Notes under the pieces: model-generated | What the model saw: only the letters and a program-made list of their open reading frames with translations | Database searches by the model: none | Told to the model about the DNA's origin: nothing | Origin: Gammaproteobacteria bacterium RIFCSPHIGHO2_02_FULL_42_13 | Lineage (GTDB): Bacteria > Pseudomonadota > Gammaproteobacteria > UBA12402 | Assembly: GCA_001801405.1 (NCBI GenBank) | Contig: MGXQ01000042.1 | Span: 1-8,081, forward strand | Direction of reading: 5' to 3' | Length of the DNA stretch: 8,081 nucleotides | Program-made: the position numbers and the translations under genes | Shown here: in pieces, positions 1 through 6,341 of the stretch | Layout: every line of letters starts with the position of its first letter | Numbering within the stretch: the stretch's first letter is position 1

Positions 1-261
1 CGGGACATAGACCTTATAGGTCTTGCCGTCGGTCAATTTACCGGTTATCGTATAGTCCTTCTTTACGGCGGTATCGACTTTCTTGTCGATAAGGAGCCTT
101 GTGAAATTGGAGAGGCTCATCTCCTCGGGCTGCTGCTGCAAGTTCATGGGCTCGCGGAAGATGTAGAGCAATACTATGATGAACAGCGCCGACATCATCA
201 GGCGCTGTATTATGAACTGCGCCTGGTTGTTGTTTTTTTTCTTTTTATTTCCGGTTGCCAT
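1..261 (-). CDS. ftsH: ATP-dependent zinc metalloprotease FtsH, N-terminal part (cut by window edge)
   Basis: Only the first 87 codons are present; the gene continues past position 1. Residues 1-20 are a polar, basic cytoplasmic tail with K and N runs. Residues about 21-36 form a hydrophobic membrane segment (LMMSALFIIVLLYIF), followed by an exported region in which EEMSLSNFTRLLIDKKVD matches the usual FtsH start of its periplasmic domain (S-x-F, then L-I-D/E-x-x-K-V). The later T-G-K-L-x-D-G-K-x-Y segment is also typical. FtsH is a membrane-anchored AAA+ protease that degrades misassembled membrane proteins and some regulators; the AAA and zinc-protease domains lie outside the window. The ATG at 259-261 is chosen because an AAGGA ribosome site (271-275) lies 9 nt upstream and a promoter just beyond it. 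Nearby tilS supports the call, since tilS and ftsH are neighbours in many bacteria. The lysine codons include an A8 run (T8 on the plus strand, 233-240). Confidence 0.88.
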   Translation of the reverse strand, partial: MATGNKKKKNNNQAQFIIQRLMMSALFIIVLLYIFREPMNLQQQPEEMSLSNFTRLLIDKKVDTAVKKDYTITGKLTDGKTYKVYVP

Positions 262-285
262 TAGGTTTTTTCCTTAGAGATTCCG

Positions 286-315
286 ATTATAACAGAAAGC
301 ATCCGCAAAAGGCAA
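286..315 (-). promoter_or_regulatory. Sigma-70-type promoter of ftsH with extended -10
   Basis: On the minus strand, a perfect TATAAT (286-291) is preceded by TGT, giving an extended -10 (TGnTATAAT). Eighteen bases upstream is TTGCCT (310-315), a 4/6 match to TTGACA. Transcription would start near position 279, leaving a leader of under 20 nt that contains the AAGGA ribosome site. This implies ftsH can be transcribed independently of the cassette upstream of it. Confidence 0.7.
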
Positions 316-421
316 GGAAATTTAGACGTAAAAAGGAGGGCAGATCAACTACAATATCGAGGCACCCACAGCACACTAGGAATGCTTACGCCGACGCGGT
401 TCTATAGATAATTGGAAGCTG

Positions 422-454
422 AAAAGTGGGTTATAGTTGGTACAAATTCCCACT
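422..454 (-). terminator. Weak candidate terminator after the lipase gene
   Basis: Reading the minus strand just past the lipase stop codon, AGTGGG (449-454) can pair with CCCACT (425-430) across an 18-nt loop, followed by only four T residues (422-425). The 6-bp stem and short T tract make this marginal, but its position between the cassette and the ftsH promoter is right. The rest of the 207-bp spacer between the two genes shows no gene or other convincing structure. Confidence 0.3.
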
Positions 455-468
455 GGGGGCAGTCCAAG

Positions 469-2961
469 TTAAGGATTATCCTCATCGAAGGTAACAAATA
501 GTGCCGGATAATATATCCCTGCCCCTTGTTCATAATCTGTCTGCGTGAATGGATAATCTGAAGAAACTGGGGCAGGGTCAAGAATGTGGTTAGCTTCGGG
601 GAAGTCTGGCTTAAATTCCCAGACGTTATTTCCGTTGAGGTTTATCTTCGTCTGATCAATCTCGACCTCAACCTTATTAGCATCATTTACCGAAAAAGAT
701 GTTGTGCTTAAACTAAATAATAATTCATCGCCATCGTGTCCCAAACTAACTTCAGGTGGCCAATTATTTGATGTTTCGTGATAGACCAAGATATTAAAAT
801 CCGGGCCATTATTGAGCGGCCATTTATAAGAATTTCCGGTAAATTTGATAGACTTTATTCTCCTGCTACCAATATCGAGATATAAATTAAGCCAAGATTT
901 ATAGATCATAGCTTCAGTCGCCCACCAACTTGTATATCCAGCGTCATCTAGCCATGCCCCCGAAACAGCATAGGTATAACCCCCTATGGCATCCGGACGT
1001 CCTAAAAAGACGTAGTCACCACCAATCCAGGTTTGCACGTCAGCATTGACGAAGTTGTTATAGGCTGCCTCCTTGACTTGAGACCATGTCTGATATAAGT
1101 TGTCGGGCCAATCACCGCCCTCGGCTCCGCCGCTTTTAGATATCACCGCTGAGCCATGGTAAGTAAAATAGACGGCGCAAGAGGCTGTTTTCTGTGCGGC
1201 ATTTCTAATCTTAAGATAAATCTTGCGGTCACCGGCTAAAACCTTATTTATCTTTACAACAAATTCACCTGGCATTAAATGAAGCTTTAAATCTACAGAA
1301 AATCCGTACGGAGTCGGGGATTGCACTGTATAATCTCTCTCTTTTAGGAATTCTTTTCCGAACTCAAGATACGGCCTATAAGCATGAGTGGTGGGATCTT
1401 GGAAATCCTGTACTAACAGGTTCGAGGGAGTGCTTCCACCCGCGGTCATCTCTACCACCTCGATGTCAGCGAGAAGATAATCTTTCAGCTTGATTATAGC
1501 GTAGTCATTGGTCAATTCCAAATAACGTCTTTCTCCAAAGCGAATGGATTCAATGACAGGGGCATCATCGATGGCTTTAAGGATGATGTCGGGGGTGCCG
1601 GGGGTACCGGGGGGATTTCCGGCGTAATCTGTTTCGCCTATAGCAATAGGAATATTAATAATCGGGATATTTAATGTTGAATGAGTGGCTGCTATCACAT
1701 GAGTGTTAGCCTTAGCCACGATTGCTGTTTGGCTTGCGAGATTCGAAATGCCATCTCCATTATCCCAAAAGTGATTTGGATTAAGGCGGTTGGTGCAACT
1801 ATAATCATCTATATTAAAATTGTTCCAGCCCATCAAAGACTTAGCTTTGAAACAAATACCTTGTCGAATCCATTCATACTTATTCCCAGCAATTGCGTGG
1901 GCATTTCCTACTCCGATATTAGAACCTAAGGTATAAAGATCGGAATCGGAAAGATCGTACTTCAATGGCTTCAGGGGGTCTTCGGGCACAGCCCTAACTA
2001 CCTTTGCGCCGAATCCAATACCAAAAAACCAGTTGAAGGAATAAGCTTGGAAGGTATGGCTATAGCTATTTGCTGAACTATCATTAATTAGAGTTCCTTT
2101 GATTACGCCTTTTTCTGTAACATTTGTTGGAAGGCCATGAAGTAGGGACGACCAGTTAGGACTATCGCTTAATGCAGCTTCAAGTTGGTCGTTGTCTGTA
2201 CTATCCCTGGTTGAGACATATAAGCCGCTATCGGTTTCAACCCATTTCATAAATTTTAAGTTTCCCGTAATCTTTGATTTTTCTCTTTGCTTTACGTTTA
2301 AAAAGGCCCGCTTTCTAAGATAACCGGCTCCCTTAGTTAGAGTATCAAAATTTGCAATATCATCTTTTAAAGCGAGGATTTCCTTTGATAAAAAGTAACC
2401 TGCTGCTGCCAATGGACTTCCTTGTTGTGGAGTACCTATGAAGATTATTGCCGCGACTTTATCTTGTATATTATCATGATTATCCACAAGCATTTTTCTC
2501 GCTATCAAACCGCCTAAGGAATGACAAAGCAGGATAATTTTGGGAGTTTCGGAGTAAGTATAAATATCTGGTTTATAATAACGACCTCCCGACTCTAGTA
2601 TTTCCTCTATCCTCGCTTTAAGCAAATCTGCATTAGATCCGAGACTACGCTGTTGGGCATCGTAAAAGAAGAACTCCAGATTTGGCACTTCTTTTAGTAG
2701 TCGTAACGATGATATATCTTCATCTGTGAAGATATATTTTGATGTGTTGGGATTAAGTAAAAAATATTTCTTGAGTTCTGTAAATATCCTAGTATTTGGC
2801 CAAATATTAGATGGATAATGTTTACTACTTGGAGTGTTAGAAGTTTGTATTCCGCTTACAAAGATAATCGGATAAGGTGTATAGATTTGCGGTTTATCAA
2901 CAGCAAAGACAGTGTTAACTAATAGAAGAGGCAGTAATAGTAAAATTAACTTCCTTATCAT
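469..2961 (-). CDS. Secreted alpha/beta-hydrolase, lipase/esterase-like, with large unassigned C-terminal region
   Basis: 830 residues. Residues 1-20 are a clear signal peptide (basic MIRK, a Leu-rich core, then VFA before the cut). The lipase-type hydrolase follows: YPIIFVSG at 30-37 (usual PIIFVHG strand), a nucleophile elbow CHSLGG at 146-151 with Ser148, and IGTPQQGSPLA at 175-185, a hallmark of LCAT/PGAP1-type lipases. Asp403 in GDGISNLASQ and His427 in ATHSTLN plausibly complete the triad. The first Gly of the usual GxSxG is replaced by Cys146. Cys370 and Cys389 could form a disulfide. A P/G/T linker (449-457) leads to about 370 residues that look beta-rich and Trp/Tyr/Asp-rich (for example 667-690) and that I do not recognise. 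The likely role is hydrolysis of an ester or lipid outside the cytoplasm; the substrate is unknown. It is the last gene of the cassette. Its ATG lies 6 nt after the preceding stop, with AGGA inside the end of that gene, so translation is probably coupled. Confidence 0.75.
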   Translation of the reverse strand: MIRKLILLLLPLLLVNTVFAVDKPQIYTPYPIIFVSGIQTSNTPSSKHYPSNIWPNTRIFTELKKYFLLNPNTSKYIFTDEDISSLRLLKEVPNLEFFFYDAQQRSLGSNADLLKARIEEILESGGRYYKPDIYTYSETPKIILLCHSLGGLIARKMLVDNHDNIQDKVAAIIFIGTPQQGSPLAAAGYFLSKEILALKDDIANFDTLTKGAGYLRKRAFLNVKQREKSKITGNLKFMKWVETDSGLYVSTRDSTDNDQLEAALSDSPNWSSLLHGLPTNVTEKGVIKGTLINDSSANSYSHTFQAYSFNWFFGIGFGAKVVRAVPEDPLKPLKYDLSDSDLYTLGSNIGVGNAHAIAGNKYEWIRQGICFKAKSLMGWNNFNIDDYSCTNRLNPNHFWDNGDGISNLASQTAIVAKANTHVIAATHSTLNIPIINIPIAIGETDYAGNPPGTPGTPDIILKAIDDAPVIESIRFGERRYLELTNDYAIIKLKDYLLADIEVVEMTAGGSTPSNLLVQDFQDPTTHAYRPYLEFGKEFLKERDYTVQSPTPYGFSVDLKLHLMPGEFVVKINKVLAGDRKIYLKIRNAAQKTASCAVYFTYHGSAVISKSGGAEGGDWPDNLYQTWSQVKEAAYNNFVNADVQTWIGGDYVFLGRPDAIGGYTYAVSGAWLDDAGYTSWWATEAMIYKSWLNLYLDIGSRRIKSIKFTGNSYKWPLNNGPDFNILVYHETSNNWPPEVSLGHDGDELLFSLSTTSFSVNDANKVEVEIDQTKINLNGNNVWEFKPDFPEANHILDPAPVSSDYPFTQTDYEQGAGIYYPALFVTFDEDNP
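1591..1617 (-). repeat. Short G/C-run tandem repeat encoding the hydrolase linker
   Basis: On the plus strand, three consecutive near-identical 9-mers (gggggtgcc, gggggtacc, ggggggatt) form runs of 5, 5 and 6 G. On the coding strand they encode N-P-P-G-T-P-G-T-P (residues 449-457), the flexible hinge between the hydrolase domain and the C-terminal region. The unit is a multiple of three, so gain or loss of a unit would keep the frame. A slip within a G run would not. Confidence 0.6.
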
Positions 2962-2967
2962 AATTTT

Positions 2968-3921
2968 CTAATTCCTATGTTTCTTTCCCTCGAGGAGAAT
3001 TTTTTCATTTTTGCCATCTACATCCTCTATGTAAATAGGACCGTTGCTGAATCCAGTAGATAGCTTCTTCTTGCCATTAGGAGAGATGTTGGTATCGTAT
3101 TTTACGAAGCCTAAACTTTTTATCCTCTCACTTGAAAAATAATGAGGTATATTCTTAATAAGTTTCTTAGACGTCGGGTCATAAATTAATGTCCTATCCA
3201 TTACATCCTCTGGGTATGTTGTATGGGCTTTATTGCCATATTTAAGCTTTGCATCGCCTTCTGAATCAGCATAGGTACTTATGATTAGATAGCCATTGGT
3301 TGTCCATCCCTTAACTTCGCTTGCTTCACCGCAGACCATATAGTTATTCTGGCCATCGGCATCCATTAACCATGAGGAGAAAACACTGCCAATTATATCT
3401 TTATTCTCATCACCGTATCGTTCTTTTGTATAAGCTATCTTTGTGCCATCCGGAGAGACAAATAAATCGGGTATCCTAGTTATTTCTCCGAAGTCTAGAA
3501 GCTTCACTAAATTAGTTCCATCTATATTTACTTTGCAAATGCAACGTTCTAGTTTTTCATGTTTACCCAAAAGGAAAAATATAAGTTGTTTACCATCGGG
3601 CAAAATGAGTAAATTATATATATCTGGTAAATGGTTTTCTTCTTCAGTGATAAACTTAATTATTACCTTTTTGTCTGAACCATCAGGCCGCATAGACATA
3701 ATATAACACTCTTGTTTAGCAATATATTCACCTGGCCCTGAGGAGAAATTTAAAAACGTGCTTTTAAAGTGATCTACCTTTTTAATATAAAAAATCCTGC
3801 TGCCGTCTTTCGACCAAACAGGAAAAGAATAGCTTATATCGGGTCCGGCAAATAAGCCGGCCTCAGTAAAAGAGGGGATCAAAACAAGTGACAAAACAAC
3901 AAGAATTGTTTTCTTCACCAT
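2968..3921 (-). CDS. Exported TolB/PD40-like beta-propeller protein
   Basis: 317 residues from the chosen start. Residues 1-21 form a signal peptide (MVKK, a hydrophobic core LVVLSLVLIP, cut likely after TEA). The mature part carries repeats of the WD40-like PD40/TolB type: strands ending in W/F-S-x-D-G-S/T-x-I-x-Y or P-D-G-K, alternating with I/M-D-x-D-G reporter strands. Examples are PVWSKDGSRIFYI (34-46), SMRPDGS (76-82), LPDGKQLIFF (107-116), VNIDGTN (131-137), VSPDGTKIAY (155-164), LMDADGQN (185-192), ISPNGKK (279-285) and VDGKNEKIL (301-309). That spacing fits a propeller of about six blades. TolB is the periplasmic propeller of the Tol-Pal system, but this protein lacks the TolB N-terminal domain, so it is a relative in fold only. 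The open frame extends 32 codons further upstream, but the ATG at 3919-3921 has a strong AAGGAG and begins the signal peptide. It sits 13 nt after the Ig/LolA-like gene. Its partner or ligand is unknown. Confidence 0.7.
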   Translation of the reverse strand: MVKKTILVVLSLVLIPSFTEAGLFAGPDISYSFPVWSKDGSRIFYIKKVDHFKSTFLNFSSGPGEYIAKQECYIMSMRPDGSDKKVIIKFITEEENHLPDIYNLLILPDGKQLIFFLLGKHEKLERCICKVNIDGTNLVKLLDFGEITRIPDLFVSPDGTKIAYTKERYGDENKDIIGSVFSSWLMDADGQNNYMVCGEASEVKGWTTNGYLIISTYADSEGDAKLKYGNKAHTTYPEDVMDRTLIYDPTSKKLIKNIPHYFSSERIKSLGFVKYDTNISPNGKKKLSTGFSNGPIYIEDVDGKNEKILLEGKKHRN

Positions 3922-3927
3922 CTTTAT

Positions 3928-3933
3928 CTCCTT
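3928..3933 (-). promoter_or_regulatory. Shine-Dalgarno site that fixes the propeller gene start
   Basis: AAGGAG on the minus strand lies 6 nt before the ATG at 3919-3921 and one base after the TAA (3935-3937) of the upstream gene. It supports the internal start over the longer frame opening at 4017, which would overlap the upstream gene by 83 bases and place 32 unrelated residues before an intact signal peptide. Confidence 0.75.
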
Positions 3934-3934
3934 T

Positions 3935-6289
3935 TTATTGAAATATAGAATCCGGAATACCTGAGTTGATAATAATGTTGGAGCGGGTTTCGGTTGTCGT
4001 ATATTCCTGATTTTCAAGGAAATCTTTTACCTTGGTAACCGTCCCGTTCATAACCCAGATATCCCCCATTAAAACGGTTGAGTAAGTAATCTCGGAGAAT
4101 TCCTTTATATCTTGATCTTTATATTCATCTTCTGTTTTTACAAAGACGCCTTTGGCATAATCAACATAATATCTGGTTGTCTCTTCAAAGCCATCGGTCG
4201 AGGTTACGACGGTCTTTAGGACATATATATCGCCTGAGGAGCTTTCGATTGTATCGGTCCTTGTAATATTCGGATCTGTCTCTCCTTCTACAACACTTAA
4301 AAATGGTTGGCCGTTTAGTTTTACTGAATCGGATGTCGTTTCAATAATTGATGTTTTTTGTATGGGCGATAGATCCTGCACTTTGGATTTATTTCCTTTC
4401 ATCCATAGTTTAAACTGTTCTTCTGGATAGGAATTGGGATCATTTGAAGTAACTGTCACATCCGCCATTAAGTCTTGTATTTTATCTTCATTTTGCTTGA
4501 CCTTAGCCATTATATCATTAAAGGTTAAGGTTGTAGCTGGTGAGGTTGTGATATTAAATGTGACGCTTAAATTAGAATTTGTGGCACTTGTGGCGATAAC
4601 TTGTGTTGTTTCACTTGGGTTGGCTGAGGCGTTCAAGGTCACCTTTGTCTCGCCATAATAGGTTGTGAGTGCCTGTGTAGCTGATAGCGTTCCTGTGCCT
4701 TGGGTTATTTGGAAATTTATGTTTTCATCTGGAATAGGGTTATTGTTTTGATCTGTTAGTTTCACTATTAAGGGCAGGGTTGCGCCCGGAACCGGCGTTA
4801 CAGAGTTATCGGTTATCTTTGTTAAGTTCGAAGGCGAGCCCGGTTTTGTGTAGACAACGAAGGTTGTCTTTACCAAAGGATTATTGGATACGAAACATTC
4901 GACTTTATTTATGACGTTGGAGCTAGAGTCAGTCGTTAAGACGACCTGCGCAATACCATTATTATCTGTAAAGACATAGGATTGGGACAGAGTGCCGTTT
5001 CCCTCTCTAATGTTAAATTGAATCTGTTCATTTAACGCTAATTGACTGTTCTTCTCGAGTGTTACCGCTAAGGTTCGGGTTGAGCCGGCAACCGGCTTTG
5101 TTTCATCATCTTCATATGCGTTACCTGATATTTCGGTAAATTGATAGTTGGCTAACTGGGGTGACGTTACAAATACTGAGTCCTCAAATAAATTGTCGTT
5201 TGCGTCATATCCTTCGGCGGTTATGACTGTGTAGTTTGAATTTAAACTTATGCCTTCAACGGTAAAATTACCCCCATCTATATGGGCTGGTAAGCTACCG
5301 ATTAAAATATATTTCAAATCTGTGGTATTTGTTCCTATAACATTTATAGGTGATATATTCTGTATTGAGTTATTCAAAGGCGAGGTTATTGTTACCTTCG
5401 GGGTTTGCGTATTATAGGTAAAGGTTATCTGTGATTGGCCGAGGTTCCCGGTGGCATCCCATGCTTTTATCGTTATTGTATTCTGGCCTTCGGATAGAGG
5501 CGGCCTCGCGATAAAGGTTGAGTTAGATAATTGGGTGTCTATACCATTAACGGTTACCCTTATGGTATCATCTGAGACCCTTCCATAGATTATGTTGCTA
5601 CGGGTAGTTGAATCCTTATCCGGGGTATAAATACTTATGCTCGGAGGTGTTGTATCGCCTGAATTATCCGGCTGATATGTTACGGTTATAGAGGCAGATG
5701 AGGTGTTCCCTGCCAGATCTGTTGCGGCGGCTGTTATTGTGTTCTGTCCTTGGATCAAGGTTAGATTGTTTGCGGTAAAGGCGCTATTTGATACGCTAGC
5801 AGGACTGCCGTTTACCGTAACGGTAGCCTGATTGTCGTCTATTGTACCTGAGACGGTTATCGTTTGCGTGGTTGATACAAATCCATTTTGTGGTGAAGTT
5901 ATTGAGACCAAGGGCGGCGTATTGTCAACCATGAGATTAGTTTTAGGCGAGTCTAATACTGTCATACTTGCCTCATCAAATGGCTCGGGACGTTCCGGGG
6001 TCTGTAATATCGAAGCGTATATCTGATGTTGACCGTCAGGGTAGCTGGTGGTATCCCAAATATATTGGTACGGTGCGGTATCGCTCTCTCCTACTAACTT
6101 ATTATCTATATAGAATTTAACAGACTTTACGCGTGGTATTTGGTCAATTTGAGCTTCTATTGGGACGGTCTTATTTACGAATGTGCCACTTGGGGGGGCG
6201 GTTAGCGTGATTAAAACAGGTGGTTTACCAAAGCAAATAGAATTTAAAAGAAAAAATAGAATACTTACAAAAACAGTTTTCTTAATCAT
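3935..6289 (-). CDS. Exported multi-Ig/Big_1 repeat protein with C-terminal LolA-like domain
   Basis: 784 residues. Residues 1-21 are a signal peptide (MIKK, hydrophobic core, SICFG). An Ig-like module at about 25-112 has the Big_7 pattern V-K-F-Y-I-D-N-K...PYQYIWDT...DGQHQI. Three related beta-sandwich modules follow at about 123-206, 213-293 and 296-376. Each opens with T-P-x-x-x-I-x-(S/T)-P; the first two end with EGQ/IQGQNTITxxAxDxxGN, typical of Glucodextranase-B-like or bacterial Ig domains. Two Big_1 (invasin-type) modules at about 383-480 and 485-582 share the core I-x-F-x-I-x-(E/Q)-G-x-GTLS. The last ~200 residues (587-784) resemble LolA-like lipoprotein-carrier folds: NDIMAKVKQNEDKIQDLMAD, then a K-L-W-M-K-G-N-K strand, a YYVDYAKGVFVK strand and a terminal I-N-S-G-I-P-D-S-I-F. 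The Ig and Big_1 calls are firm; the LolA-like call is from pattern only. There is no canonical lipobox. It is first in the cassette, 52 nt after tilS, and no Shine-Dalgarno sequence is visible. Confidence 0.75.
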   Translation of the reverse strand: MIKKTVFVSILFFLLNSICFGKPPVLITLTAPPSGTFVNKTVPIEAQIDQIPRVKSVKFYIDNKLVGESDTAPYQYIWDTTSYPDGQHQIYASILQTPERPEPFDEASMTVLDSPKTNLMVDNTPPLVSITSPQNGFVSTTQTITVSGTIDDNQATVTVNGSPASVSNSAFTANNLTLIQGQNTITAAATDLAGNTSSASITVTYQPDNSGDTTPPSISIYTPDKDSTTRSNIIYGRVSDDTIRVTVNGIDTQLSNSTFIARPPLSEGQNTITIKAWDATGNLGQSQITFTYNTQTPKVTITSPLNNSIQNISPINVIGTNTTDLKYILIGSLPAHIDGGNFTVEGISLNSNYTVITAEGYDANDNLFEDSVFVTSPQLANYQFTEISGNAYEDDETKPVAGSTRTLAVTLEKNSQLALNEQIQFNIREGNGTLSQSYVFTDNNGIAQVVLTTDSSSNVINKVECFVSNNPLVKTTFVVYTKPGSPSNLTKITDNSVTPVPGATLPLIVKLTDQNNNPIPDENINFQITQGTGTLSATQALTTYYGETKVTLNASANPSETTQVIATSATNSNLSVTFNITTSPATTLTFNDIMAKVKQNEDKIQDLMADVTVTSNDPNSYPEEQFKLWMKGNKSKVQDLSPIQKTSIIETTSDSVKLNGQPFLSVVEGETDPNITRTDTIESSSGDIYVLKTVVTSTDGFEETTRYYVDYAKGVFVKTEDEYKDQDIKEFSEITYSTVLMGDIWVMNGTVTKVKDFLENQEYTTTETRSNIIINSGIPDSIFQ
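4544..5143 (-). repeat. Two tandem Big_1-type modules
   Basis: Residues about 383-480 and 485-582 of the Ig/LolA-like protein align by eye. Both start with F-x-E-I or L-x-K-I followed by a G-N/D-x segment, continue with PVAGSTRTLAV versus PVPGATLPLIV, then IQFNIREGNGTLS versus INFQITQGTGTLS, and end with a T-x-F strand. The two copies have diverged strongly, which indicates an old duplication rather than a recent tandem array. Confidence 0.65.
5411..5923 (-). repeat. Two tandem Ig-like modules of Glucodextranase-B type
   Basis: Residues about 123-206 and 213-293 of the same protein align: N/D-T-P-P/T-P-P, S-I-T/Y-S/T-P, V-S-G-T-I-D-D or Y-G-R-V-S-D-D, V-T-V-N-G, QGQNTIT/EGQNTIT, A-x-D-x-x-G-N and a closing T-x-T-Y strand. 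A third, weaker relative follows at about 296-376. These likely act as a stalk or as adhesion modules. Confidence 0.65.
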
Positions 6290-6341
6290 AAATAAAGTAT
6301 ACTGTAAAATTGGGAAATTTAAAGGGTAAAAAATTGTTTTT
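6290..6341 (-). promoter_or_regulatory. Candidate promoter of the exported-protein cassette in the tilS spacer
   Basis: The 52-nt AT-rich spacer between tilS and the Ig/LolA-like gene holds TATACT (6296-6301, 5/6 to the -10 consensus) with TTTAAA (6318-6323, 4/6 to the -35) 16 nt upstream. Only six bases separate TATACT from the ATG, and no AGGAG-like site is present. If used, this promoter would start the mRNA at or next to the ATG. In AT-rich DNA such matches can be chance, and read-through from tilS is an alternative because no GC-rich terminator hairpin lies between the genes. Confidence 0.4.

Noticed and set aside
233..240. Phase-variable homopolymer in ftsH
   Set aside because: The 8-base T run (A8 in the coding strand) is a plain outcome of lysine and asparagine codons. 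Phase variation of an essential-type protease is unlikely.
1591..1622. G-quadruplex in the hinge-coding region
   Set aside because: Only three long G runs plus one GG are present, so a stable three-tier quadruplex lacks its fourth strand.
1681..1929. Plus-strand open frame
   Set aside because: It lies wholly inside the lipase gene on the opposite strand. Its product has no recognisable domain and I saw no ribosome site. The same holds for the plus-strand frames at 3443-3706, 4434-4658, 5832-6026, 6427-6624, 6652-6912, 7285-7530 and 7395-7667.
2968..3921. Calling the propeller protein TolB itself
   Set aside because: It has the PD40-type repeats, but the TolB N-terminal domain is missing and no tol/pal genes are nearby.
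3922..4017. Upstream extension of the propeller gene to an ATG at 4017
   Set aside because: It would overlap the preceding gene by 83 bases and put a non-hydrophobic stretch before an intact signal peptide. The internal ATG at 3919-3921 has a strong AAGGAG at proper spacing.
6227..6289. Lipoprotein signal peptide for the Ig/LolA-like protein
   Set aside because: The cysteine in NSICFG is preceded by S-I rather than the usual small residues of L-[AS]-[GA]-C, so there is no canonical lipobox. An ordinary signal peptidase I cut is more likely.
6290..6341. Terminator after tilS
   Set aside because: The A/T runs can pair slightly, but there is no GC-containing stem, so no intrinsic terminator is supported.
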